Below are positions 25,459 to 33,075 of a stretch of 64,000 nt of DNA, in pieces (the stretch's first letter is position 1; each line of letters opens with the position of its first letter). This stretch comes from Streptomyces omiyaensis. Lineage in GTDB: Bacteria > Actinomycetota > Actinomycetes > Streptomycetales > Streptomycetaceae. The stretch lies in assembly GCF_014650895.1 (NCBI RefSeq), contig NZ_BMVV01000022.1, positions 1-64,000 of the forward strand, read 5' to 3'. Under the pieces are notes generated by a model that worked only from the letters and a program-made list of their open reading frames with translations, was not told where the DNA came from and made no database searches. The translations under genes and the position numbers were made by a program.

Positions 25459-25637
25459 CCGCGATCCCCTCCCGTGATTCGACGTCTCGCGGGCCCCAGA
25501 GTGGCACACGTGAACGAAGCCCGGCCCCCTGGGGAGGAACGGGCTCCGCTCGGACCTGCCTGTCTGTGCTGATTTGTGTCAGTAACCGCGCGACCGGCCA
25601 GGGTTGGACGACCCGTCGGACGGGTACAACAGGCCGA

Positions 25638-26384
25638 CTACTTGTTCGCCGCGACCACCGAGGCGACCGCTTCCTTCGCCGCCTGCGTCGCGCCCTCGAC
25701 GATCGTCTTCGCCCGCGGCACCGGAGCGCCCGCGTACCCGGCGCCGTTGTACGACAGCACGACCACCACGTTGCCCGTGCGGGCCACGACCGACGCGTAC
25801 GGGAAGTCCTCGTCGGTCTTGTTCACGGTGTACGTCACCAGCTTGGCCTCGTCGCCGATGCCCGGCGCCGCCGCCGTGCTCAGCGTCTTGGCGCCCGTGG
25901 TGGCCTGGATCTTGCCGACCTCCTTGGCGAAGTTCTCCTGCGCCCGCGCCTGGCCGCTGCCCAGCGACACCTCGGAGTCGTACCGGTAGAACGACACGTC
26001 CAGCCAGCGGTACTGCGAGCCCTTGACGCCCTTGTCCTCCAGGCCGTTCCAGGAGCAGCCGGCCCGGTGCGACAGGTCGGAGGAGGCCGCCGCCGTCCCG
26101 TTCGGGCTCTTCGCCTTGGGCACCAGCGCGGCCGAGGTCTTCGCGGCGATCGCCTTGCACGCCGTCGGCAGCTTCGCGTACTTCGCCGGCTCGACCGTCG
26201 GCGTCGGCTTCGGCGAGGGGGTCGCCGACGCGCTCGCGGTCGCCTCCCCCCGAGCCGCGCCGGAGTCACCGGCCGCGTCCCCGCCGCCGCTGCCCGAGTC
26301 CGAGGAGCAGCCGGCGACGACGAGCATCACCGGGACGGCTGCGGCGGCGAGAATGCGGGTGAGGCGCGGAGCTGATCGCTGCAT
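25638..26384 (-). CDS. DUF3558-type lipoprotein (first of two)
   Basis: A 248-residue secreted lipoprotein. The signal peptide ends with VVAGCSSDS (lipobox at about residue 25), followed by a Ser/Gly/Thr/Pro linker. The folded domain has LPTACKAIAAKTSAALVP and HRAGCSWNG, giving the two-cysteine pattern typical of DUF3558, which is named from actinobacterial lipoproteins of unknown role. Starts at an ATG with GAAGGAA upstream. The neighbouring gene upstream encodes a second protein of the same layout. Confidence 0.82.
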   Translation of the reverse strand: MQRSAPRLTRILAAAAVPVMLVVAGCSSDSGSGGGDAAGDSGAARGEATASASATPSPKPTPTVEPAKYAKLPTACKAIAAKTSAALVPKAKSPNGTAAASSDLSHRAGCSWNGLEDKGVKGSQYRWLDVSFYRYDSEVSLGSGQARAQENFAKEVGKIQATTGAKTLSTAAAPGIGDEAKLVTYTVNKTDEDFPYASVVARTGNVVVVLSYNGAGYAGAPVPRAKTIVEGATQAAKEAVASVVAANK

Positions 26385-26507
26385 GGTTCCTTCAGTCGCT
26401 TGTCGTACGGGCGGCGCCGGACGGCGGCCCTGACGGCCCTGGGTACGCCGACACGTTACGTGGTCCCCCCGCCGCACGGGGGGTCGCGCGGGACGCCCGG
26501 CGGGCGG

Positions 26508-27434
26508 CTACTCCTCCAGCCGGTCGGCCAGCAGCCGGGCCAGCTTCTGCGCCCTGTCCTGCAGTTCCTTGCTGTCCGGGGCCGCCGCCGCCCCCGTCGT
26601 CCGCTGCCGGTACTCGACCGTCACGATCACGTTCGATGTGCGGAAGACCACGCTCACGACCCGCTGCCGGGCGTCGCCGCCGGCCTTCCCGAGGGTGTCG
26701 CCGAGGAACGAGATGTCACCGAGCCCGCCCAGCAGCCGCGGCTCCAGTCCGGTCGTCGCGGGGGCGGAGGGCGTGGTGGCGCCGGAGGAGGGGGCGCCGG
26801 TGCCGGCGGTCCCGGCGTCGGCGGGAGCGGTGCCGGCCGGCGAGGCCGTGTCCGCGGGCGTCGCGGGCGCCGTGGCCGCGGTCGCGTCCGTGGCGCCGGT
26901 CGGCGTGGCGGCGGTCGTCGCGCCCGCGGTGGGGGTCGGGGTGGGCGCGGGCGTCACCGGGACGGCGATCCCGGCCGCGAGCTGCTTGCGGGTGTAGACC
27001 TCCTGCGCCCGCGCCGCGTCGCTCACCGTGGGGTCGTACGAGACCACCCGCTCCACGTCGAGCACCAGCCGGTGCGTGCTGTCCTCGCCGTCGGCGCTCC
27101 AGGTGCAGCCGACGCGCCGGTCCGTGTCGTACGTGACGGAGGCCGTCCCGCGGAGCACCTTGGCCCGCTCGGCGTCGGTCAGGGCGGCGGTCCCGGGCAG
27201 CAGTTCGCGCAGGGTCGCCTGGGGGACGGCGCCGCAGGGCTCGAAGAGCGTGCGGTAGCGCCCGGGCGCCGCGACGGGAACGGAGGCGGCGCCCGCCTTG
27301 GCGTCGAGGGCGACGTCCTCGGCGGGGTCGGCGGCCGAGCAGCCGGCCAGCGTGCCGAGGGTGACGGCGAGGCCGGCGCCGAGGCCGAGGAGGTTGCCGG
27401 AGGAACGGCCGGGTGAGTACCTCTTTCGCTGCAC
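26508..27434 (-). CDS. DUF3558-type lipoprotein (second of two)
   Basis: A 308-residue lipoprotein with signal peptide and lipobox TLAGCSAAD (Cys about residue 32). It shares the cysteine pattern of its neighbour (TLFEPCGAVPQATLRELLPG and RRVGCTWSADG), but carries a 60-residue Ala/Thr/Pro insertion in the middle (PAPTPTPTAGATTAATPTG and onward). The GTG at 27434 is preferred, with GGGAG upstream; the frame reaches 27506. It is 123 bases upstream of the first lipoprotein gene, so the two are probably an ancient duplication and may share a transcript. Confidence 0.8.
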   Translation of the reverse strand: MQRKRYSPGRSSGNLLGLGAGLAVTLGTLAGCSAADPAEDVALDAKAGAASVPVAAPGRYRTLFEPCGAVPQATLRELLPGTAALTDAERAKVLRGTASVTYDTDRRVGCTWSADGEDSTHRLVLDVERVVSYDPTVSDAARAQEVYTRKQLAAGIAVPVTPAPTPTPTAGATTAATPTGATDATAATAPATPADTASPAGTAPADAGTAGTGAPSSGATTPSAPATTGLEPRLLGGLGDISFLGDTLGKAGGDARQRVVSVVFRTSNVIVTVEYRQRTTGAAAAPDSKELQDRAQKLARLLADRLEE

Positions 27435-27608
27435 CGTCCCAGGCTCCCTTCTCCCGAGGTCTTTCCCGAAAACTGTTTGCCGCCCCCGGAAGGGGGATGG
27501 ACACAATGTCTATCGCACGCACAGCCGTTGATGCCGGTCCGCCGTCACCTGTGAGGGCTTTGGCTCCGGTTTTTGCGTTATCAGACTTTTCGGGGGAATC
27601 GAGGAAGT

Positions 27609-28802
27609 ATGTCGTACGTCGAGGTGCCGGGTGCGCAGGTGCCCATCCGGATGTGGGCCGATCCTTCCACGGTGGAGGGCGGCGCGATGCAGCAGCTGCG
27701 GAACGTGGCGACGCTGCCGTGGATCAAGGGCCTCGCGGTCATGCCGGACGTGCATTACGGCAAGGGCGCGACGGTCGGTTCGGTCATCGCGATGAAGGAC
27801 GCGGTCTGTCCGGCGGCGGTCGGCGTGGACATCGGCTGCGGCATGTCCGCGGTGAAGACCTCCCTCACCGCCGACGACCTCCCGGGCGACCTGTCCCGCC
27901 TCCGCTCCAAGATCGAGCAGGCGATCCCGGTCGGCCGCGGCATGCACCGCGAGGAGGTCGACCCGAAGCGGCTCTACCGGTTCCCGACCGCGGGCTGGGA
28001 CGACTTCTGGGAGCGCTTCGACGGCGTGGCGGACGCGGTGAAGTTCCGGCGCGACCGGGCGGCGCTGCAGATGGGCACGCTCGGGGCCGGCAACCACTTC
28101 GTGGAGCTCTGTGTCGATACGTCGGGTTCGGTGTGGCTGATGCTGCACTCGGGCTCCCGGAACATCGGCAAGGAGCTCGCCGAACACCACATCGGCGTGG
28201 CGCAGAAGCTGCCGCACAACCAGGGGCTCGTCGACCGCGACCTGGCGGTCTTCGTGGCGGAGACGCCGCAGATGGCGGCCTACCGGAACGACCTGTTCTG
28301 GGCCCAGGAGTACGCCCAGCACAACCGCGCGATCATGATGGCGCTCTTCCAGGAGGTCATCCGCAGGGAGTTCCGCAAGGCGAAGGTGAGCTTCGACCCC
28401 GTGATCTCCTGCCACCACAACTACGTGGCGGAGGAGCGGTACGACGGCATGGACCTGCTCGTGACCCGCAAGGGCGCGATCCGGGCCGGCTCCGGGGAGT
28501 TCGGCATCATCCCGGGGTCGATGGGCACGGGCTCGTACATCGTGAAGGGCCTCGGGAACGCCGCCTCGTTCAACTCCGCCTCGCACGGCGCGGGCCGGAA
28601 GATGAGCCGGACCGCGGCGAAGAAGCACTTCTCGACGCGGGACCTGGAGGAGCAGACGCGGGGTGTGGAGTGCCGCAAGGACTCCGGCGTCGTGGACGAG
28701 ATCCCGGGTGCCTACAAGCAGATCGAGAAGGTCATCGAGCAGCAGACCGACCTCGTCGAGGTCGTCGCCAAGCTCAAGCAGCTCATCTGCGTGAAGGGCT
28801 GA
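27609..28802 (+). CDS. rtcB: RtcB family RNA-splicing ligase
   Basis: A 397-residue GTP/Mn-dependent ligase that joins 2',3'-cyclic phosphate and 5'-OH RNA ends. Signature blocks are intact: MPDVHYGKGATVGSV, GVDIGCGM, GAGNHFVEL, HSGSRNIG, SCHHNYV and the guanylated-histidine segment SHGAGRKMSR near residue 330. Size and motifs fit the bacterial group that is shorter than archaeal RtcB (about 480). No archease, rtcA or rtcR lies nearby. ATG with GAGGAA upstream. Role inferred: RNA repair, possibly of cleaved tRNA or rRNA. Confidence 0.93.
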   Translation: MSYVEVPGAQVPIRMWADPSTVEGGAMQQLRNVATLPWIKGLAVMPDVHYGKGATVGSVIAMKDAVCPAAVGVDIGCGMSAVKTSLTADDLPGDLSRLRSKIEQAIPVGRGMHREEVDPKRLYRFPTAGWDDFWERFDGVADAVKFRRDRAALQMGTLGAGNHFVELCVDTSGSVWLMLHSGSRNIGKELAEHHIGVAQKLPHNQGLVDRDLAVFVAETPQMAAYRNDLFWAQEYAQHNRAIMMALFQEVIRREFRKAKVSFDPVISCHHNYVAEERYDGMDLLVTRKGAIRAGSGEFGIIPGSMGTGSYIVKGLGNAASFNSASHGAGRKMSRTAAKKHFSTRDLEEQTRGVECRKDSGVVDEIPGAYKQIEKVIEQQTDLVEVVAKLKQLICVKG

Positions 28803-29059
28803 GCGGAGAGCGGGATGCCGTCGTGACGGTGCGCCGCCCCGCGTCGTGTCGGCCCGCCGGCCGTGCGGCCCCCGCCGTCGCGGGCCGGGCCCGGGACCGG
28901 ATCGGTGCGGCGTCGGCCGGGGGAAGCGCGTCCTCCTGAGGGCGGGGCCCCCGATCGGGATCGCCGTCCTGGTCGAGGGCCGTTCTGTGGGGAGCCGTCT
29001 CCGACCGCGGGTCGGGTGCGCGAGGGGCGTGCGGGTGGCCGGGGGACCACCCGGCCGTG
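28803..29059. other. 257-base gap after rtcB with no feature
   Basis: Very GC-rich sequence between the converging rtcB and SDR genes. Several short GC inverted repeats could end transcription, but none stands out, and I find no gene. Confidence 0.5.
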
Positions 29060-29815
29060 TCAGGGCTCGCGGTGGAGCTTGGTGTTGGAGGCCTGGGCGC
29101 GGGGGCGGACGACCAGGAGGTCGATGTTGACGTGCGGGGGGCGGGTGCAGGCCCAGGTGATGGTGTCGGCGACGTCGTCGGCGGTGAGGGGCTCGGCGAC
29201 GCCGGCGTAGACCTTGGCGGCGCGGTCGGTGTCGCCGCGGAAGCGGGTGGTGGCGAACTCCTCGGTCTTGACCAGGCCCGGGGCGATCTCGATGACGCGG
29301 ACCGGGGTGCCGACGATCTCCAGGCGGAGGGTCTCGGCGAGGACGCGGGCGCCGTTCTTGGCGGCGACGTAGCCGGCGCCGCCCTCGTAGGTGGCGTGTC
29401 CGGCGGTGGAGGAGAGCACGACGACGGTGCCGTCGCCGCTCGCGGTGAGCGCGGGCAGGAGGGCCTGCGTCATGTGGAGGGTGCCGAGGACGTTGACGTC
29501 GAACATGCGGCGCCAGTCCTCGGGGTCGCCGGTGGCGACGGGGTCGAGGCCGAGGGCGCCGCCGGCGTTGTTGACGAGGACGGCGAGCGTGCGGAAGGCG
29601 GTCGCGAACTCGTCGACGGCGGCGCGGTCGGTGACGTCGAGGGCGTACGCGGTGGCCTGGTGGCCGGCCTCGGTGATCTCGGCGGCGAGGGCCTCGACGC
29701 GGTCCTTGCGGCGGGCGGTGAGGACCACGCGGTAGCCGGCTGCGGCCAGCTGCCGTGCCGTGGCGGCGCCGATGCCGCTGCTCGCTCCGGTGATGACGGC
29801 GATGGGGGCGGACAT
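29060..29815 (-). CDS. Short-chain dehydrogenase/reductase
   Basis: A 251-residue classical SDR oxidoreductase. Cofactor motif TGASSGIGAATAR at about 9-21, NNAGG near 85, catalytic Ser in VVLSSTAGHAT and Tyr-x3-Lys in GYVAAKNGA (about 150-158), then APGLVKTEEF. ARRKDR after the second strand suggests NADP(H). The closest style is the YdfG/serine-dehydrogenase-like group. The substrate is not deducible. ATG start at 29815, 56 bases from the YnfA-like gene and in the same direction. Confidence 0.88.
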   Translation of the reverse strand: MSAPIAVITGASSGIGAATARQLAAAGYRVVLTARRKDRVEALAAEITEAGHQATAYALDVTDRAAVDEFATAFRTLAVLVNNAGGALGLDPVATGDPEDWRRMFDVNVLGTLHMTQALLPALTASGDGTVVVLSSTAGHATYEGGAGYVAAKNGARVLAETLRLEIVGTPVRVIEIAPGLVKTEEFATTRFRGDTDRAAKVYAGVAEPLTADDVADTITWACTRPPHVNIDLLVVRPRAQASNTKLHREP

Positions 29816-29871
29816 GGCGGAGGCTCCTCGCACAGGTGGTCGGTCGGTGTGGTGGCCAGGATAGGCGGCGG

Positions 29872-30207
29872 TCAGCGGCCGCGCGGGGCGTACATGATCA
29901 CGGCCATCCCGACGAGGCAGACGAGGGCGCCGACGACGTCCCAGCGGTCGGGGCGGTAGCCGTCGGCGACCATGCCCCAGGCGAGGGAGCCGGCGACGAA
30001 GACGCCTCCGTAGGCGGCGAGGATGCGGCCGAACTCGGCATCGGGCTGGAGGGTGGCGACGCATCCGTAGAGGCCGAGGGCGAGGACTCCGCCGCCGATC
30101 CAGATCCAGCCCCGGTGCTCGCGCACGCCCTGCCAGACGAGCCAGGCCCCGCCGATCTCGAAGAGGGCGGCGACGACGAAGAGGACGACGGAGCGGGCGA
30201 TCTGCAT
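29872..30207 (-). CDS. YnfA family membrane protein
   Basis: A 111-residue protein with four membrane helices and the UPF0060/YnfA signature (ALFEIGGAWLVWQGVRE, GGGVLALGLYGCVATLQPD, FGRILAAYGGVFVAGSLAWG, DVVGALVCLVGMAVIMYAPR). Family members resemble small multidrug-resistance proteins and some are reported as efflux pumps, but the function is not settled. It is followed by the SDR gene on the same strand. Confidence 0.92.
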   Translation of the reverse strand: MQIARSVVLFVVAALFEIGGAWLVWQGVREHRGWIWIGGGVLALGLYGCVATLQPDAEFGRILAAYGGVFVAGSLAWGMVADGYRPDRWDVVGALVCLVGMAVIMYAPRGR

Positions 30208-30237
30208 GAGTGCAGGGTGTCACGGGGGACACGCGGG

Positions 30238-30252
30238 CTGACTGATTGTCAG
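30238..30252. promoter_or_regulatory. Inverted repeat in the YnfA/secreted-protein promoter gap
   Basis: CTGACTGATTGTCAG has perfect 5-base arms around a 5-base centre and sits between two divergent genes. It could be a small operator; there is no regulator gene beside it. Confidence 0.35.
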
Positions 30253-30284
30253 AATGTGGGATGGTCTGTGGGTATTTTTGGCCT

Positions 30285-30845
30285 ATGCGTGCGATCTCTC
30301 AGGGTGTGCTCGGGGCCGCGCTCGCGGCGCTCGTGGCGATGGGTGTGGGTGTGGCTGCGGCTGCCGGGACGGCCGCCGGGGCGGTCGGCGAGGTGCCGGG
30401 CGAGGCCGTCGGCGAGACCGTCGGCGAGGAGACGGGTGAGGCGGCCGGCGAGGTGGCCGGGGGCGAGGTGGATCTGGCTCATCACGGGCACGTGTCGCTG
30501 TGGGACGGGCGGATCGGGCTGTGGCTGGTGACGGAGAACCACGGCCCGTCCGACGTGGCGGACGCCACCGTCCGGCTGGCCTTCTCCGTGCCCATGGCGG
30601 GCGGTCAGGAGCTGCCGCCGGGCTGCCTGTGGAGCAGTGCCCGGGTGGTGTCCTGCCGGACGGGCGCGCTGCCGGACGGGGGCGAGGCGGGCGAGCTGGC
30701 GCTGCGCCTGAGGACGGCGGGCCGGCCGCAGGAGCTGACGGTGGAGGTGAGCACGGCCTGGCGGGCCGGCGGGGTCGACCGGAACTCCGTCAACGACCGG
30801 CACCGGGTGCTCGTGCTCGCGACCGGGGACCCGTACGTCTTCTGA
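30285..30845 (+). CDS. Secreted protein of unknown function
   Basis: About 186 residues. A signal peptide (MRAISQGVLGAALAALVAMG, then VGVAAAAGTAAGA) is followed by a Gly/Glu/Val repeat zone with GE-x-V/T-GE units (about 30-60). The folded domain has LWLVTENHGPSDVADATVRL, PPGCLWSSARVVSCRTGALPDG with two cysteines, and LTVEVSTAWRAGGVDRN. The NHGPSDVADATV pattern recalls DUF11-like beta-sandwich surface domains. ATG at 30285 is chosen over the frame start at 30246 because it gives a proper signal peptide. Confidence 0.75.
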   Translation: MRAISQGVLGAALAALVAMGVGVAAAAGTAAGAVGEVPGEAVGETVGEETGEAAGEVAGGEVDLAHHGHVSLWDGRIGLWLVTENHGPSDVADATVRLAFSVPMAGGQELPPGCLWSSARVVSCRTGALPDGGEAGELALRLRTAGRPQELTVEVSTAWRAGGVDRNSVNDRHRVLVLATGDPYVF

Positions 30846-30898
30846 GGCGAGCCGGGCGGGTGGTGGGCGTCCGGTGCCGAACGGGTGGCGGACGGCGG

Positions 30899-32350
30899 TC
30901 ATCCGGCGGTCCACAGCACGTAGCCGTCGGGGCGGACGAGGGCCGTGGTGCGGCGGGCGGGGTCGGTCCAGGTGGCCCGGACCGCGCGGGCGGCGGTGGT
31001 CGGAGCGAAGGACGGCAGGGCCGGTGAGGCGCCCTCGGGGGCGATGAGGACGAACTCGCCCGCGCGCAGCAGCGCGTGGAGCCGGCCCTCGCGGAGCGGT
31101 ACGTCGGGGGCGCGGCGGCCGGAGGTGCGGCCGCCGCCGGGGGTGGGCGCGTAGGCGATGCCGAGGCCGCTGACCGTGCCGAGGGCCTTGGCGGAGAGCG
31201 GGCGGAGGGCGGAGACGCAGGTGGCGGCGAGGGCGCGCAGGGCGCGGGCGGCGGGGGTGTGGGCCATCGCGAGGCGGACGAGGGCGCCGCTGGTGCGCAG
31301 CACCATGGCGCCGACGGGGTGGCGCTCGGTCTGGTAGCTGTCGAGGAGGGCCTCGGGGTCGGGGGCTTCGCCGCGGTGGACGGCGACGAGCTTCCAGGAG
31401 AGGTTGGCGGCGTCCTGGAGGCCGGTGTTCATGCCCTGGCCGCCGGCGGGGGAGTGGACGTGGGCGGCGTCGCCGGCGAGGAAGACGCGGCCGACGCGGT
31501 AGGCGGGGACCTGGCGCTCGTCGCTGTGGAAGCGGGAGATCCAGCGGGCGTCGTGCATGCCGTGGTCGGTGCCGAGGGCGCGGCGGGCGAGGTCGCGGAC
31601 CTCGTCGAGCTCGACGGGTTCGCTGTCGGGGACCTGGCGGGTGCGGTCCCAGCCCATGACGCGGTACCAGCCGTCGCCGAAGGGGGCGATGAAGGCGAAG
31701 GTGTCGCCGGTGCCGTTGACGCTGAGGGTCTCGGCGGGGGCGTCGGTGAGTCGGACGTCGGCGAGGACGATCGAGCGGATGACGCTGGTGCCGGGGAAGG
31801 GCAGTCCGACGGCGGTGCGGACGGTGCTGCGGTGTCCGTCGGTGCCGACGAGGTGGTGGGCGCGGAGGGTGAGGGGGGCGCCGTCGGGGCCGGTGAACTC
31901 GGCGGTGACGCCGTCGGCGTCCTGGTGGAGGGTGCGCAGGGCGGTGTCGTGGCGGAAGGTGACGCCGGCGTCGGCCGCGCGCTGTTCGAGCAGGCGCTCC
32001 ACCTCGTACTGGGGGGTGATGAGGAGGTGGTCGTAGCGGGAGGGGAGGCGGCCGAGGTCGAGGGAGAGGCGGCCGAAGAGCCGCATCCGGGTGAGGGGGG
32101 TGCCGGTGGCCTCCAGGGCGTCGGCGAGGCCGCGGGTGTCGAGCAGTTCGAGGGTGCGGGCGTGCACGCCGAAGGCGCGGGTGAGGTTGGAGCGGCCGGC
32201 GGGGCGGCGCTCGACGAGGGTGACGTCGAGGCCGGCGGCGGCGAGGTCGCCGGCGAGGAGGAGTCCGGTGGGGCCGGCGCCGACGACGATGACGTCGGTG
32301 CGGGCGGCGGGGGTGCGGCCGTCGTGGGTGCGGGAGTCGGTGGTGCTCAT
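30899..32350 (-). CDS. FAD-dependent monooxygenase (rifampicin-monooxygenase-like)
   Basis: A 483-residue flavoprotein hydroxylase of the PheA/TfdB/PgaE group. VIVVGAGPTGLLLAGDLAAA binds FAD at the N-terminus, GTDGHRSTVR is the DG motif (about 185) and VFLAGDAAHVHSPAGGQGMN is the GD motif (about 305). The C-terminal 100 residues are thioredoxin-like. These enzymes hydroxylate aromatic compounds or antibiotics; the target here is unknown. It diverges from a TetR gene, and the 102-base gap carries repeated operator-like sites, so it is likely the TetR's target. Confidence 0.9.
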   Translation of the reverse strand: MSTTDSRTHDGRTPAARTDVIVVGAGPTGLLLAGDLAAAGLDVTLVERRPAGRSNLTRAFGVHARTLELLDTRGLADALEATGTPLTRMRLFGRLSLDLGRLPSRYDHLLITPQYEVERLLEQRAADAGVTFRHDTALRTLHQDADGVTAEFTGPDGAPLTLRAHHLVGTDGHRSTVRTAVGLPFPGTSVIRSIVLADVRLTDAPAETLSVNGTGDTFAFIAPFGDGWYRVMGWDRTRQVPDSEPVELDEVRDLARRALGTDHGMHDARWISRFHSDERQVPAYRVGRVFLAGDAAHVHSPAGGQGMNTGLQDAANLSWKLVAVHRGEAPDPEALLDSYQTERHPVGAMVLRTSGALVRLAMAHTPAARALRALAATCVSALRPLSAKALGTVSGLGIAYAPTPGGGRTSGRRAPDVPLREGRLHALLRAGEFVLIAPEGASPALPSFAPTTAARAVRATWTDPARRTTALVRPDGYVLWTAG

Positions 32351-32368
32351 GGCGTGCCTCCGATCGGT

Positions 32369-32396
32369 CAACGCTTGTTGGCCTACGCTTGTTGGC
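32369..32396. promoter_or_regulatory. Operator-like repeat pair, monooxygenase side
   Basis: ACGCTTGTTGGC occurs at 32371-32382 and exactly again at 32385-32396, 14 bases apart. The first copy is part of the palindrome CAACGCTTGTTG (32369-32380). It lies 18 bases ahead of the monooxygenase start. Confidence 0.6.
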
Positions 32397-32424
32397 AAAG
32401 GTAGGGCCCGTCGCCGTGACGTGT

Positions 32425-32452
32425 CAACACCTGTTGGCCTACAGTTGTGGGC
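32425..32452. promoter_or_regulatory. Operator-like repeat pair, tetR side
   Basis: ACACCTGTTGGC (32427-32438) and ACAGTTGTGGGC (32441-32452) are again 14 bases apart, and the first is part of CAACACCTGTTG (32425-32436). The pair abuts the tetR start codon, so binding would block tetR expression. It mirrors the pair 56 bases away on the monooxygenase side. Confidence 0.6.
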
Positions 32453-33016
32453 ATGACCACCGCACGCCGCTCCTCCGACGCCACCCGGGCCGCGATCCTG
32501 GAGGCCGCCCGCGAGCGCTTCGCCGCCGACGGGTACGAGCGCGCCACGATCCGGGCCATCGCCCGCGACGCCGGGATCGACCCCTCGATGGTCATGCGCT
32601 ACTACGGCAACAAGGAGGGGCTCTTCGCCGCCGCCTCCGAGATCGACCTGGCCCTGCCCGGCCTGGGCGCGCTGCCCGCACGGCACATCGGGGCCGTGCT
32701 CGTGCACCACTTCCTCGACCGCTGGGAGCGGGACGACGTGCTCACTGGCCTGCTCAGGGTCGGCGTCACCAACGAGGCGGGCGCCGCCCGCATGCAGGCC
32801 GTCTTCGGGGCGCAGCTCGGCCCGGTCGCCCTCGGCGTCTGCCCCCGGCCCGAGGAGGCCCCGGCGCGGGCCGCGCTCGTCGCCTCCCAGATCCTCGGCA
32901 TGGCGCTCGCCCGCTACGTGCTCCGCCTGCAGCCCGCCGTCGACATGAGCCGGGACGAGGTGGTGGCCTGGCTGGCGCCGACCGTCCAGCGGTACCTCAC
33001 CGCCGAGCACCCCTGA
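32453..33016 (+). CDS. TetR family transcriptional regulator
   Basis: A 187-residue repressor. The N-terminal TetR helix-turn-helix is textbook (TRAAILEAARERFAADGYER, ATIRAIARDAGIDPSMVMRY, YGNKEGLFAAA at about 10-58). The C-terminal part is a TetR_C_17-like ligand/dimer domain (VLTGLLRVGVTNEAGAARM). It is divergent from the monooxygenase and probably controls both genes through the repeats between them; the inducer would be the monooxygenase substrate. The ATG at 32453 is preferred to the GTG two codons earlier. Confidence 0.9.
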   Translation: MTTARRSSDATRAAILEAARERFAADGYERATIRAIARDAGIDPSMVMRYYGNKEGLFAAASEIDLALPGLGALPARHIGAVLVHHFLDRWERDDVLTGLLRVGVTNEAGAARMQAVFGAQLGPVALGVCPRPEEAPARAALVASQILGMALARYVLRLQPAVDMSRDEVVAWLAPTVQRYLTAEHP

Positions 33017-33021
33017 GCCGG

Positions 33022-33075
33022 ACGGCTGCCCCTCGGGGAACGGCGGCCCCTCGGGAAACGGCGGCCCCTCAGGGG
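33022..33075. repeat. Three tandem 18-bp repeats
   Basis: Units at 33022-33039, 33040-33057 and 33058-33075 follow ACGGCGGCCCCTCGGGAA with two or three changes each. They fill the gap between the tetR and Mut7-C stops. The last unit supplies the Mut7-C stop codon. Confidence 0.85.

Noticed and set aside
27413..27608. Plus-strand frame that enters rtcB from upstream in another frame
   Set aside because: The RtcB N-terminus and a ribosome-binding site are clear at 27609, and the other frame gives a Gly/Arg-rich shadow of rtcB.
31076..32404. 442-codon plus-strand frame opposite the monooxygenase
   Set aside because: Extremely Gly/Ala/Val/Glu-rich with no motifs; it mirrors the codon bias of the real minus-strand gene.
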